Positions 1 to 9,281 of a stretch of 64,000 nucleotides of DNA are shown piece by piece. The stretch is from Mycobacterium paraense. GTDB lineage: Bacteria > Actinomycetota > Actinomycetes > Mycobacteriales > Mycobacteriaceae. The notes beneath the pieces are model-generated. The model worked only from the letters and a program-made list of their open reading frames with translations. It was not told the origin of the DNA and did not search any database. Numbering within the stretch: the stretch's first letter is position 1; each line of letters begins with the position of its first letter. The position numbers were made by a program, and so were the translations under genes. The stretch lies in the NCBI RefSeq assembly GCF_002101815.1, contig NZ_LQPM01000001.1, positions 42,174 through 106,173 on the forward strand. The letters are read 5' to 3'.

Positions 1-1
1 G

Positions 2-799
2 CTGCGGACCGATTTCGAGATGGTCCATCGCAACGTCTACATCCGTCGGGGCCAGAAGCTGACGCCGGTGACCCGAGCGGTCGCCGCCTGGCTGTGGTCC
101 GGGCGGACCGCGACGTTGGCAGGCCTATCCGCTGCGGCGTTGCACCGCACGCTGTGGATCGACGACTGGCTGCCGGCCGAGTTGAACCGGCCCGGCCGCG
201 ACGAGGCGCGCGGCATCATGGTGCACAGCGATGCCCTGGACGACGACGAAACATGTGTGCGCGACGGGATTCGCCTGACCACGCCGGCCCGTACGGCATT
301 CGACCTCGGAAGACGAAAAGGCTTGACTACGGCCGTTATCCGGCTGGACGCGCTCATGCGCGCGACCGGGGTGAAGGCAGCTGACATCGAGCTGATCGCC
401 GACCGCCATCGCGGTGCGCGGGGGTTGGTTCAGTTACGGCGGGCGTTGCACCTGGCCGACGAGGGCTCGGAGTCGCCGTACGAGACGAAGACCCGCCTGG
501 CCCTCGTCGGCGCCGGGCTCCCACGACCCCACACCCAGATCGAGGTGCTCAACGAGTGGGGTTGGGTCATGGCTCGGATAGATATGGGCTGGGAGGAGTT
601 TAAGGTCGGCGTCGAATTCGACGGCGCGCACCATTGGACCGATCCCGCGCAGCGAAGCCGGGACATCGATCGACTGGCTGAACTCGAAGGGCACGGCTGG
701 GCGATCGTCCGCGTCAGCGCCGAGATGTTGCGCAACCGACCCGACGTCGTCGTTGCGCGCGTCCGTCGGGCCTTGCTCGCCGCGGGCTGCCCACTGTGA
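2..799 (+). CDS. DUF559/AbiEi-like protein, 5' end cut by the window edge
   Basis: The reading frame is open to the first base of the window, and an internal ATG at 20 falls inside what looks like conserved sequence, so the true start probably lies upstream. The C-terminal part (counting from that ATG, about residues 186-232) has the signature of the Vsr-like DUF559 nuclease fold: DMGW, then VEFDG at 198-202, then a basic stretch and a GW-(I/V)-R-V-S ending. The N-terminal half resembles the winged-helix region of AbiEi-type antitoxin-like proteins that are abundant and often standalone in mycobacteria. No toxin partner is visible downstream. The biochemical role is not known; nuclease activity is inferred from fold only. 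Confidence 0.75.
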   Translation: MRTDFEMVHRNVYIRRGQKLTPVTRAVAAWLWSGRTATLAGLSAAALHRTLWIDDWLPAELNRPGRDEARGIMVHSDALDDDETCVRDGIRLTTPARTAFDLGRRKGLTTAVIRLDALMRATGVKAADIELIADRHRGARGLVQLRRALHLADEGSESPYETKTRLALVGAGLPRPHTQIEVLNEWGWVMARIDMGWEEFKVGVEFDGAHHWTDPAQRSRDIDRLAELEGHGWAIVRVSAEMLRNRPDVVVARVRRALLAAGCPL

Positions 800-872
800 C
801 GGGCCGAACGTGGAGTTGTTGCGCCCAAACGTCCCGATTCCCCGCAACAAGTCGACGCTCGGCAGGGGAAGG

Positions 873-1877
873 TCAAGCGCTGTGGCCGGCGGGCACCCGC
901 TCGCCCTCGACCGGCGGCCCCGGAGGGGTGCCATCCCCGAAGGGCCTGCCGCCCAACGCCTCTCGCCCGTGCGGCGTCAGCCAGCCGGACAGGTCCGGGC
1001 CCTTGGGCACGATGCGGGTGGGGTTGATGTCGGCGTGCACGATGTAGTAGTGCTGCTTGATCTGGACGAAATCGATGGTGTCGCCGAAGCCCGGCGTCTG
1101 GAATAGGTCGCGGGCGTAGGCCCACAGCACCGGCATCTCGGACAGCTTGCTCCGGTTGCACTTGAAGTGACCGTGGTACACCGGGTCGAACCGGGCCAGC
1201 GTGGTGAACAGCCGTACGTCGGCCTCGGTGATGGTGTCGCCCACCAGGTATCGCTGGCCGGCGAGGCGATCGCTCACCCAATCCAGCGCGGTGAAAAGCC
1301 GGTCGTAGGCCGCGTCGTACGCCTCCTGCGAGCCGGCGAAGCCGCAACGGTAGACGCCGTTGTTGATCTCGGTGTAGATCCTCTTGCTCACCTCGTCGAT
1401 TTCGGCCCGCAGCGGTTCGGGGTATAGCTGGGGCGCGCCGTCGCGGTGGTAGGCGGTCCACTCCGTCGAGAGATCCAGTGTCATCTGCGCGAAGTCGTTG
1501 GTGACCACCGCGCCGGTCGGCACGTCGACGATCGCCGGGACGGTGATCCCCTTCGGGTAGTCGGGGAAGCGCTTGAAGTACGCGTCCTGCAGCCGCGGGA
1601 TCTGCAGCACCGGGTCGACGCCACCCGGGTCCAGGTCGAACGTCCAGCTGCGTTTGTCGTGCGTCGGACCGCAAAACCCAATGGAGAGCGCGCCTTCCAG
1701 GCCCAGCAGCCGCCGCACGATGATCGCGCGGTTGGCCCACGGGCAGGCCCGCGCCACGATCAGCCGATACCGCCCGGGCTCCACCGGGTAGCCGTCGCGT
1801 CCGTCGGCGGTGATGCGGGTGGTGATGTAGTTGGTGTCGCGGGTGAATTCACCCGCCGGGGCTACATAGGAGGCCAT
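873..1877 (-). CDS. Xi-class glutathione S-transferase-like (S-glutathionyl-hydroquinone reductase family)
   Basis: A 334-residue cytosolic enzyme of the YqjG/Ecm4 family, which reductively removes thiol adducts from hydroquinones through a catalytic cysteine. The N-terminal thioredoxin-like domain carries the CPWA motif (Cys45), and the C-terminal helical domain has the family's DFVQIKxHYY and NPTRIVPxGP segments. The ATG at 1877 follows an AGGAGG-like site. Mycobacteria make mycothiol rather than glutathione, so the natural thiol is probably mycothiol or another small thiol; that is inference. It is read in the same direction as fadE10, 22 bp downstream of that gene's stop. Confidence 0.85.
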   Translation of the reverse strand: MASYVAPAGEFTRDTNYITTRITADGRDGYPVEPGRYRLIVARACPWANRAIIVRRLLGLEGALSIGFCGPTHDKRSWTFDLDPGGVDPVLQIPRLQDAYFKRFPDYPKGITVPAIVDVPTGAVVTNDFAQMTLDLSTEWTAYHRDGAPQLYPEPLRAEIDEVSKRIYTEINNGVYRCGFAGSQEAYDAAYDRLFTALDWVSDRLAGQRYLVGDTITEADVRLFTTLARFDPVYHGHFKCNRSKLSEMPVLWAYARDLFQTPGFGDTIDFVQIKQHYYIVHADINPTRIVPKGPDLSGWLTPHGREALGGRPFGDGTPPGPPVEGERVPAGHSA

Positions 1878-1899
1878 GGCGACAATTCTGCCCGGAAAC

Positions 1900-3825
1900 T
1901 CAGGTCAGGAATCGGCGGGCCAGATTCGCCTCGGTCGACGCCGCGGGCTCCCAGTGCGCGATCCACGGTCCGGTCCCCTCCGACTGGTCGATGATGCCGT
2001 CTTCCAGCCAGGTGTAGTGGCCCTCGAGCACGTCGTGGGTCAGCCGGACGTCGCTGCTGTCGGTGTTGGACCACAACGCCGCGAACAACGCCTCCACCCG
2101 CAACGTGGCTTGCTGGCAGAACGTTTCGGCCAGCTCGTAGGCCTGCCGGCCGAGCACCGGGTCCGCGGCCCGCTGCCCCTCGGCGCGCACGCACGCCGCG
2201 GACATCGCGAACAGCTCCGCGCCGATGTCGACGATGCGCCCGAGGAATCCCTGCCGCTGCTCGAGTTTGGCCTGCCAGCGCGCCATCCCGTAGAAGGTGT
2301 TGCGGGCCAGCTTGCGCGTCGAGCGTTCGACGAACCGCAGGTGCGACGCCAGCGGGCCGAACTCGCTGTAGGCGGTGGGCCGCTGGCCTTCGCCGAACAC
2401 CAGCTGTGGCAACCACTTTGCGTAGAACCCGCTCGCCCCGACGGCAGCGGTGGCCTTCTGCCGCAGACCCGTGTCGGGCTTGGCGAGGTCACCGGCCGCG
2501 GTCAGGTGTGCATCGACCGCTTCCCGCGCGATCAGCAGCCGCATGATCTCGCTGGATCCCTCGAAGATGCGGTTGATCCGCAGGTCGCGCACCACCTGCT
2601 CGGCGGGCACCGCGCGCTCCCCGCGCGCGGCCAGGGACTCCGCGGTCTCGTAGCCCCGCCCGCCGCGGATCTGCATGAGCTCGTCGGCGATGCGGCAGGC
2701 CATTTCGCTGGACCAGAGCTTGGCCAGCGCCGCCTCGATTCGGATGTCGTTGCGGCCTTCGTCGGCCATCTGGGCGGACAGCTCGAGTACCGCGTCGAGC
2801 GCGTAGGTGGTGGCGGCGATGAACGAAATCTTGCTCGCCACCGCTTCGTGTTTGGCGAGCGGCTTGCCCCACTGCACTCGCTCGCCGGACCATTCGCGGG
2901 CTATCTTCAGCGCCCACTTCGACGAGCCGGTCGCGCTGGCCGGGATCGACAGCCGCCCGGCGTTGAGGGTGGTCAGTGCGATCTTCAGGCCGTCGCCTTC
3001 CCGGCCGATCAGGTTCTCGGCGGGCACCCGGACGCCGTGCAGCCTCGTCACCCCGTTCTCGATGCCGCGCAGCCCCATGAACTTGTTGCGCCGCTCCACG
3101 GTGATCCCGGGTGAATCGGCCTCCACGACGAAGGCGCTGATGCCGCCGCGGTGCCCGTCGCTCTTGGGCACCCGGGCCATGATGACCAGCAACTCGGCGA
3201 CCACGCCGTTGGTCGTCCACAACTTCACGCCCTCGAGCTCGTACGCCTTTCCGTCCTCGACCGGTGTCGCCGTCGACGCCAGGCGCGCGGGGTCGGAACC
3301 GACGTCGGGCTCGGTGAGCAGGAACGCCGAGATGGCCCCCGCGGCGCAGCGCGGCAGAAACTTCTGCTTTTGCTCGGTGGTGCCGGCGAGTTTGAGCGGC
3401 TCGGGCACCCCGATCGACTGATGGGCCGACAACAGCGCGCCGAGGCTGGGGTGCACCGACGAAACCATCACCAGCGCGCGGTTATAGGCGACCTGCGACA
3501 TGCCCAGTCCGCCGTACTCGGCGGGGATCTTCATCCCGAAGCAGCCCAATTGGGCCAGGCCCTTTACGTATTCGTCGGGGATCTGCGCGTCGCGTTCAAT
3601 GACGCTGCCGTCGACGCCGTCGAGGAACTCCCGCAGCCGGCCGAGGAACGCCCCGATGCGCTCTTCGTCAGCCCGGGACGGCTTGGGAAACGGATGAATG
3701 AGGTCTAGCGGGAAGTGGCCGAGAAACAGTTCCTTGGCGAAAGACGGCTTTTCCCAACCGCTTTCGCGGGATTCCTCAGCGAGGGCCCTGGCTTGTTCCT
3801 CGGTGACCTGCGCTTGCTGTGCCAT
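1900..3825 (-). CDS. fadE10: Acyl-CoA dehydrogenase FadE10
   Basis: A 641-residue FAD-dependent acyl-CoA dehydrogenase, close in sequence and context to M. tuberculosis FadE10 (Rv0873). It is predicted to introduce the alpha-beta double bond in an acyl-CoA. The acyl-CoA dehydrogenase signature LTEPDVGSD lies at about residues 170-178, and RINRIFEGSSEI marks the FAD-contact segment near 410-425. It is longer than ordinary dehydrogenases of about 390 residues because of a C-terminal extension of roughly 200 residues, as in VLCAD-like enzymes. I chose ATG 3825 (MAQQ) because GAGGAGG precedes it; an in-frame start at 3852 would add nine residues. A strong inverted repeat lies about 75 bp upstream. 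Substrate unknown. Confidence 0.92.
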   Translation of the reverse strand: MAQQAQVTEEQARALAEESRESGWEKPSFAKELFLGHFPLDLIHPFPKPSRADEERIGAFLGRLREFLDGVDGSVIERDAQIPDEYVKGLAQLGCFGMKIPAEYGGLGMSQVAYNRALVMVSSVHPSLGALLSAHQSIGVPEPLKLAGTTEQKQKFLPRCAAGAISAFLLTEPDVGSDPARLASTATPVEDGKAYELEGVKLWTTNGVVAELLVIMARVPKSDGHRGGISAFVVEADSPGITVERRNKFMGLRGIENGVTRLHGVRVPAENLIGREGDGLKIALTTLNAGRLSIPASATGSSKWALKIAREWSGERVQWGKPLAKHEAVASKISFIAATTYALDAVLELSAQMADEGRNDIRIEAALAKLWSSEMACRIADELMQIRGGRGYETAESLAARGERAVPAEQVVRDLRINRIFEGSSEIMRLLIAREAVDAHLTAAGDLAKPDTGLRQKATAAVGASGFYAKWLPQLVFGEGQRPTAYSEFGPLASHLRFVERSTRKLARNTFYGMARWQAKLEQRQGFLGRIVDIGAELFAMSAACVRAEGQRAADPVLGRQAYELAETFCQQATLRVEALFAALWSNTDSSDVRLTHDVLEGHYTWLEDGIIDQSEGTGPWIAHWEPAASTEANLARRFLT

Positions 3826-3900
3826 CGCCGCCTCCTCGCTAACGACCCACATCGAGGCTCGAGTACCCGGCGCCGGCCCGAATACAGCGGCCTATGCATG

Positions 3901-3926
3901 TCGAAGTTACCACTCGGTAGCTTCGA
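3901..3926. promoter_or_regulatory. 26-bp inverted repeat upstream of fadE10 (likely TetR-type operator)
   Basis: Two 11-nt arms, TCGAAGTTACC and GGTAGCTTCGA, flank the 4-nt centre ACTC, with one mismatch between the arms. The core TACC-N4-GGTA is typical of operators for TetR-family repressors of fatty-acid genes. It sits between the fadE10 start (3825) and the end of cspB (3959). The cognate regulator is not encoded nearby. Confidence 0.6.
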
Positions 3927-3958
3927 CGCGTAGGGGTACGTTCCGGGTCCCCGCCCGG

Positions 3959-4366
3959 TTAGGAGTCGAGCTCCCGGGCCACCGCTTTGACCACCTCGGA
4001 GACCCGTCGGGCGGTCTTGCGGTCCGGGTAGCGACCTTTGCGCAACTCGGGCTGCACGGCGCCCTCCAGCAGCGTGATCATGTCCTCGACCATCCCGTGC
4101 AGTTCGTCGGGGCTGTGCTTGTGCTCGACCGGCGCCTCGCGCCGCGCCTTGGCGAGGCTGGGCGGGGGATCGATCAGCTTGAGACTCAACGCCTGTGGTC
4201 CGCGCCGGCCCGACGCCACGCCGAATTCCACCCGCTGTCCGGCCTTGAGCCCCTCGACCCCCGCGGGCAACGCCGACGAGCGGACGTAGACGTCCTCGCC
4301 GTCCTCCTGCGACAGAAAGCCAAACCCCTTTTCGGCGTCGTACCACTTAACCTTGCCGGTCGGCAC
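3959..4366 (-). CDS. cspB: Cold-shock domain protein CspB
   Basis: A 135-residue protein, the same length as M. tuberculosis CspB (Rv0871). The N-terminal OB-fold cold-shock domain has RNP1 (KGFGFL, residues 13-18) and RNP2 (DVYVR, 25-29), so it should bind single-stranded RNA or DNA. A C-terminal extension of about 65 residues, basic and predicted helical, sets it apart from 67-residue CspA-type proteins. I prefer the GTG at 4366 because AGGTGA lies just upstream; GTG 4375 lacks such a site. It diverges from the YccF gene. Confidence 0.88.
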   Translation of the reverse strand: MPTGKVKWYDAEKGFGFLSQEDGEDVYVRSSALPAGVEGLKAGQRVEFGVASGRRGPQALSLKLIDPPPSLAKARREAPVEHKHSPDELHGMVEDMITLLEGAVQPELRKGRYPDRKTARRVSEVVKAVARELDS

Positions 4367-4528
4367 TGGTCTCACCTGCTTGTCTGACGGATCACTAGGT
4401 TGGGCAACGCAAGAAGCGTCCCGCCTGCGCAGGACGCATGTTGGATTCTGATCCTACTCGGGTGGTTGCCTGCCGAGCACCCCCGTTACCCCGTCACTCG
4501 GTACCCTGGCAGTACCGCTGGAGGAGAT

Positions 4529-4921
4529 ATGCGCCTGATCCTGAACGTCATCTGGCTCGTGTTCGGCGGCCTGTGGATGGCCGCCGGATACCTGCTGGCG
4601 GCGCTCGTCAGCTTCCTGCTCATCATCACCATCCCCTTCGGTTTCGCCTCGCTGCGCATCGCGTCGTACGCGCTGTGGCCGTTCGGCCGGACGATCGTCG
4701 ACAAGCCCACCGCCGGAACGGGCGCGCTCATCGGAAATGTCATCTGGATAGTGCTCTTCGGAGTGTGGCTGGCAATCGGTCACCTGACTAGCGCGGCGGC
4801 AATGGCGATCACGATCGTCGGTATTCCGCTGGCGCTGGCCAACCTCAAGATGATCCCGGTGTCGTTGATGCCGCTCGGCAAGGAGATCGTTCCTGCCCGC
4901 TTCGGGGCGGTGCCCGCATGA
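4529..4921 (+). CDS. YccF-domain inner-membrane protein (Rv0870c-like)
   Basis: A 130-residue integral membrane protein made of two tandem YccF units, each with an N-x-(I/V)-W-(L/I)-V-x-F-G motif followed by a second hydrophobic segment with (I/V)-x-x-(I/P) and a conserved W/L-PFG or MPLGK end. The ATG at 4529 is preceded by GAGGAG at the right distance. Its stop overlaps the moaA2 start as ATGA, so the two genes are translationally coupled. The same pairing with moaA2 exists in M. tuberculosis (Rv0870c-Rv0869c). Molecular function is unknown. Confidence 0.88.
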   Translation: MRLILNVIWLVFGGLWMAAGYLLAALVSFLLIITIPFGFASLRIASYALWPFGRTIVDKPTAGTGALIGNVIWIVLFGVWLAIGHLTSAAAMAITIVGIPLALANLKMIPVSLMPLGKEIVPARFGAVPA

Positions 4922-5997
4922 CGCTGACGGCGTTGGGTCTACCGACGATGCCCGGCCGCACCAGCGGCGCGGCCGCCCAAGGCATTCCGGCCAGCGGCCC
5001 ACTGGTGGACACCTACGGGCGCGCCGCCACCGACCTGCGGGTCTCGCTGACCGATCGCTGCAACCTGCGGTGCAGCTACTGCATGCCGGCCGAGGGCCTG
5101 GACTGGTTGCCCGGAGAGCAACTGCTGCGGCCCGACGAACTGGCCCGGCTGCTGCACATCGCCGTCAGCCGGCTCGGCATCACCAGCGTCCGGTTCACCG
5201 GCGGCGAGCCCTTGCTGTCGCGCCACCTCGAAGAGGTCGTCGCCGCGGCGGCCGGCCTGCAGCCCCGCCCCGAGATCTCGCTGACCACCAACGGGGTGGG
5301 ACTGGCGCGGCGGGCGGCCGCGCTCGCCGAGGCCGGCCTGGACCGGGTCAACGTGTCGATGGACAGCGTGGACCGCGACCACTTCGCGGCCATCACCCGG
5401 CGGGACCGGCTCTCCGACGTGCTGGAGGGCCTGGCGGCCGCCAAGGAGGCGGGCCTGACGCCGGTCAAGGTCAACGCGGTGCTCGACCCCGCGACCGGGC
5501 GCGACGACGTCGTCGGCCTGTTGCGGTTCTGCCTCGAGCGCGGCTATCAACTGCGCGTGATCGAGCAGATGCCGCTGGACGCCGGCCATCAGTGGCGCCG
5601 CGGCGCCGCGCTGAGCGCCGACGACGTACTGGCGACGCTGCGGCCGCACTTCCGGTTGCGGCCGGATCCGGCTCCGCGCGGTTCGGCCCCTGCCGAGCTC
5701 TGGCTGGTCGACACCGGGCCGAACACCCCGAGCGGGAAGTTCGGCATCGTCGCGTCGGTATCGCACGCCTTCTGCTCGACCTGTGATCGCACCCGGCTCA
5801 CCGCCGACGGCCAGATTCGCAGCTGCCTGTTCTCCGCCGAGGAAACCGACCTTCGGGGCCTGTTGCGCGGCGGTGCGGACGACGACGCGATAGAGGCGGC
5901 GTGGCGCGGCGCGATGTGGAGCAAGCCCGCCGGCCACGGCATCAACGATCCCAATTTCGTCCAGCCCGATCGCCCCATGAGCGCGATCGGTGGCTAG
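4918..5997 (+). CDS. moaA2: GTP 3',8-cyclase MoaA2 (molybdenum cofactor synthesis)
   Basis: A 359-residue radical-SAM enzyme that rearranges GTP to 3',8-cyclo-7,8-dihydro-GTP, the first step of molybdopterin synthesis. The N-terminal radical-SAM cluster motif is CNLRCSYC (Cys48, 52, 55), FTGGEPLL follows, and the C-terminal second Fe-S cluster motif FCSTCDRTRL plus a later Cys is present. It ends in Gly-Gly, as active MoaA proteins do. It overlaps the YccF gene upstream and moaD2 downstream, forming one operon. Confidence 0.95.
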   Translation: MTLTALGLPTMPGRTSGAAAQGIPASGPLVDTYGRAATDLRVSLTDRCNLRCSYCMPAEGLDWLPGEQLLRPDELARLLHIAVSRLGITSVRFTGGEPLLSRHLEEVVAAAAGLQPRPEISLTTNGVGLARRAAALAEAGLDRVNVSMDSVDRDHFAAITRRDRLSDVLEGLAAAKEAGLTPVKVNAVLDPATGRDDVVGLLRFCLERGYQLRVIEQMPLDAGHQWRRGAALSADDVLATLRPHFRLRPDPAPRGSAPAELWLVDTGPNTPSGKFGIVASVSHAFCSTCDRTRLTADGQIRSCLFSAEETDLRGLLRGGADDDAIEAAWRGAMWSKPAGHGINDPNFVQPDRPMSAIGG

Positions 5998-6277
5998 CCC
6001 GATGGAGGCGCCGGCCGAGGCGGAGGGGATCCAGGTGACCGTCCGCTACTTCGCCGCCGCACGCGCGGCCGCCGGGGTCGAGGCGGAGACGGTGGTGGTG
6101 CGCCCCGGAACCACGGTCGCGGGGCTGGTCGAGCGGCTCGCCGTTCGCGGATCCCAGCTCGCCACCGTGCTGAACCGGTGCTCGTATCTGCGGGATGGAA
6201 TCGCCGTTCGCGACGAGACCGCGGCGTTACAGCCCGGTGACACGGTCGATGTTTTGCCGCCCTTCGCGGGCGGATGA
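5990..6277 (+). CDS. moaD2: Molybdopterin synthase small subunit MoaD2
   Basis: A ubiquitin-like sulfur carrier of up to 95 residues, ending in the required PPFAGG; the terminal glycine is thiocarboxylated and donates sulfur to precursor Z with MoaE. The GTG at 5990 overlaps the last codons of moaA2. An in-frame ATG at 6002 would give 91 residues, close to the M. tuberculosis length. It belongs to the YccF-moaA2-moaD2 operon; its partner moaE2 is encoded 1.3 kb away on the opposite strand beyond rpfA. Confidence 0.92.
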   Translation: MASPMEAPAEAEGIQVTVRYFAAARAAAGVEAETVVVRPGTTVAGLVERLAVRGSQLATVLNRCSYLRDGIAVRDETAALQPGDTVDVLPPFAGG

Positions 6278-6280
6278 AAC

Positions 6281-6296
6281 TGTGAGATACCTCACG
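6281..6296. promoter_or_regulatory. CRP-type binding site upstream of rpfA
   Basis: The sequence TGTGAGATACCTCACG matches the cAMP-receptor-protein pattern TGTGA-N6-TCACA at all but the last base and contains the perfect inverted repeat GTGAG-N4-CTCAC. In M. tuberculosis the CRP homologue Rv3676 is known to control rpfA through a site upstream of the gene. Position and sequence here fit that control, about 430 bp before the rpfA start and before the riboswitch. Confidence 0.75.
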
Positions 6297-6479
6297 TAAC
6301 GAAACGATAACGACACAATCACGCTCCGATCTCGGGTGCAATGACCTGCGCAAATCCCAAGCGTTCCTGGGCTTTTCGCAGATGGCCGTGAGGGAAACGC
6401 CGGGTTTCGCTAGACGTGACGGGACGAACAGAACCCGCTAGCGTCTCCGAGGGTTCGCCAATCGCCAGAGTGGCGTTCC

Positions 6480-7542
<1,063 letters not shown>

Positions 7543-7547
7543 CGTTC

Positions 7548-7576
7548 GGCCGCTAGGCCGCTAGGCCGCTAGGCCG
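7548..7576. repeat. Tandem 8-bp repeat (GGCCGCTA, 3.6 copies)
   Basis: Units at 7548-7555, 7556-7563 and 7564-7571 are identical, followed by GGCCG. Each unit contains CTA, which reads TAG on the minus strand. The third unit supplies the moaE2 stop codon (7569-7571). The array lies between the convergent ends of rpfA and moaE2. Confidence 0.9.
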
Positions 7577-7994
7577 AGCCCACCCATTCTTCGGTTCCGT
7601 CATCGAAGAACTGGTGCTTCCACACCGGTAGCCGCGCCTTGATGGTGTCGACCAGATGGGCGCAGGTCTCGAACGCCGCGCCGCGATGGTCGGCGGCCAC
7701 CGCCGCCACCAGCGCGGCCTCACCGATGCGCAGCACGCCGATGCGGTGGCTGGCGGCGATGGCGCGCACGCCGCTGGCCGCCTCCGCGACCTCGGCCACC
7801 ACCTCTGCGAGGACCTGCTCGGCCGTCGGGTGCGCGGAATACTCCAGCCGCACCACCCGGCGACCGCCGTCGTGGTCGCGGATCATGCCGACGAACCCGA
7901 CGATGGCTCCGGCCGACTGATGGCCCACCAGTTCTTCGTGCTCGGCCAGGAAAATCGGCTGTTCGGTGACGGCGGCGCGCAAAACGCGCGTCAT
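7569..7994 (-). CDS. moaE2: Molybdopterin synthase large subunit MoaE2
   Basis: A 141-residue protein, the same length as M. tuberculosis MoaE2, which with MoaD converts precursor Z to molybdopterin. The family features are present: [16 protein letters not shown] near residues 29-44, the [11 protein letters not shown] segment, and a C-terminal [12 protein letters not shown] with the conserved lysine that contacts substrate. It overlaps the end of mog by four bases and is the last gene of the moaC2-mog-moaE2 operon. Confidence 0.95.
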   Translation of the reverse strand: MTRVLRAAVTEQPIFLAEHEELVGHQSAGAIVGFVGMIRDHDGGRRVVRLEYSAHPTAEQVLAEVVAEVAEAASGVRAIAASHRIGVLRIGEAALVAAVAADHRGAAFETCAHLVDTIKARLPVWKHQFFDDGTEEWVGSA

Positions 7995-8473
7995 CGCTCG
8001 TGATCCCCGCCGGCGAGTTGATCAAGCGCGTGGTCGAGCACGTCGGCGAGCACCCCGAGGCCGTCGCGCACCCCGCCGGGCGAGCCCGGGAGATTGACGA
8101 TCAGTGTCCGGCCGGCCACACCGCAGACGCCGCGTGACAGCACCGACGTCGGCACCTTCGGCAGCCCGGAACGGCGGATGGCGTCGGCCAGCCCGGGAAT
8201 CATGTAGTCCAGCACCGCCACGGTCTGGTCCGGGGTGCTGTCGCTGGGCGAGATGCCGGTGCCGCCCGAGGTGATGATCAGGTCCACCTCGGCGTCCAGC
8301 GCGCCGCGCAGCGCCTCCCCGACCGGCTCCCCGTCCGATACCACTTCGGGCTGTGCGGAAGAAAAACCTTTCTGCTCAAGCCATTCCGTGATAATCGGCC
8401 CGCACCGGTCGTCATACACACCGGCCGACGCACGGGTCGAAGCGATGATCACTCGTGCAGATCGCGCGCCCAT
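7991..8473 (-). CDS. mog: Molybdopterin adenylyltransferase Mog
   Basis: A 160-residue MogA/MoaB-family protein that adenylylates molybdopterin before molybdate insertion. The core motif [17 protein letters not shown] marks the substrate-binding loop, and VNLPGSPGG the second conserved loop. The ATG at 8473 follows GGAGAGGTG and overlaps the moaC2 stop by one base (TGATG). A much longer upstream frame is only the shadow of moaC2. The length equals the M. tuberculosis Mog. Confidence 0.93.
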   Translation of the reverse strand: MGARSARVIIASTRASAGVYDDRCGPIITEWLEQKGFSSAQPEVVSDGEPVGEALRGALDAEVDLIITSGGTGISPSDSTPDQTVAVLDYMIPGLADAIRRSGLPKVPTSVLSRGVCGVAGRTLIVNLPGSPGGVRDGLGVLADVLDHALDQLAGGDHER

Positions 8474-8973
8474 CACCTCTCCCAAGTTCCAGTTTTGCCG
8501 CCCTGCTTGCGCAGTACCCGAATGTCGTCGATGCGGGCGGCGGGATCGACCGCTTTGATCATGTCGTAGAGCGTGAGCCCCGCGACGCTGACGGCGGTCA
8601 GCGCCTCCATCTCCACGCCGGTGCGGTCGGTGCTGCGCACGGTCGCGGTGATCTCGATGTCCGACTCGCCGATAGCGAAATCGATGTCGACGCCGGTCAG
8701 CGCGAGCTGATGGCACAGCGGGATCAGGTCGCTGGTGCGCTTCGCCGCCAGAATGCCGGCCACCCGTGCGGTGGCCAGCGCGTCGCCCTTGGGCAGGCCG
8801 CCGGTCGAGATCAGCGCCACGACTTGCGGCGAGGTGCGCAACGCGCCCGCGGCGACGGCGGTGCGCTTGGTGGCGCCCTTTTCGGTGACATCGACCATGT
8901 GGGCGGCGCCGCGCTCGTCCAGGTGGGAGAGCGTGCCTGCCGAGGCCTTCGAGGCCTCTGGGGCCCTAGCCAT
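8473..8973 (-). CDS. moaC2: Cyclic pyranopterin monophosphate synthase MoaC2
   Basis: A 166-residue enzyme that converts the MoaA product to cyclic pyranopterin monophosphate. Conserved segments include [34 protein letters not shown] and [23 protein letters not shown], which hold the active-site Lys and His residues. It is the first molybdopterin gene of this minus-strand operon and is coupled to mog. Together with moaA2 and moaD2 on the other side of rpfA it gives a nearly complete pathway up to adenylylated molybdopterin. Confidence 0.95.
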   Translation of the reverse strand: MARAPEASKASAGTLSHLDERGAAHMVDVTEKGATKRTAVAAGALRTSPQVVALISTGGLPKGDALATARVAGILAAKRTSDLIPLCHQLALTGVDIDFAIGESDIEITATVRSTDRTGVEMEALTAVSVAGLTLYDMIKAVDPAARIDDIRVLRKQGGKTGTWER

Positions 8974-8976
8974 GGC

Positions 8977-9186
8977 TTATCGGTTGACGACCGTGACCGG
9001 GTGAACGTAGGGCAGGTCCGTCGCGGGCAGCGGGAACACCAGCTCACCGAAGGGTGACAACGCACCCGTCCGGTCGCTCACCAGTTCGCTCACGGCGTGG
9101 TCGTCCGGGTCCGTCGTCGGCCAGCCGTTGTCGACGTAGTTGGTTTTGCGTGCCTTGTCCTCAGCAGTGTCAGCCACGCGGTCCAT
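8977..9186 (-). CDS. Small conserved mycobacterial protein (Rv0863-like)
   Basis: A 69-residue protein of unknown function, placed as Rv0863 is in M. tuberculosis, directly upstream of moaC2 with three bases between. It is acidic in the first half, with the pattern [20 protein letters not shown], and ends in a hydrophobic, Pro-rich segment. It has no signal peptide, membrane segment or cofactor motif. ATG 9186 was chosen over longer frames because the sequence upstream is low-information and overlaps the next gene's promoter. Its operon position suggests co-expression with molybdopterin genes, but a role there is unproven. Confidence 0.65.
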   Translation of the reverse strand: MDRVADTAEDKARKTNYVDNGWPTTDPDDHAVSELVSDRTGALSPFGELVFPLPATDLPYVHPVTVVNR

Positions 9187-9281
9187 TCTGACAGGTCGGG
9201 TACGCGCGCGTGGCGCAAGGCCACTGGTCCGCCTTGTGAGCGGGGTCGGTGGCCCCGCCGACTGCTTTACGCTGGTCAGCA

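Noticed and set aside
4416..4437. Hairpin GCGTCC/GGACGC between cspB and the YccF gene as a cold-shock RNA element or terminator
   Set aside because: The stem is short, no T run follows and both neighbours start, rather than end, here; symmetry of a GC-rich stretch is common by chance.
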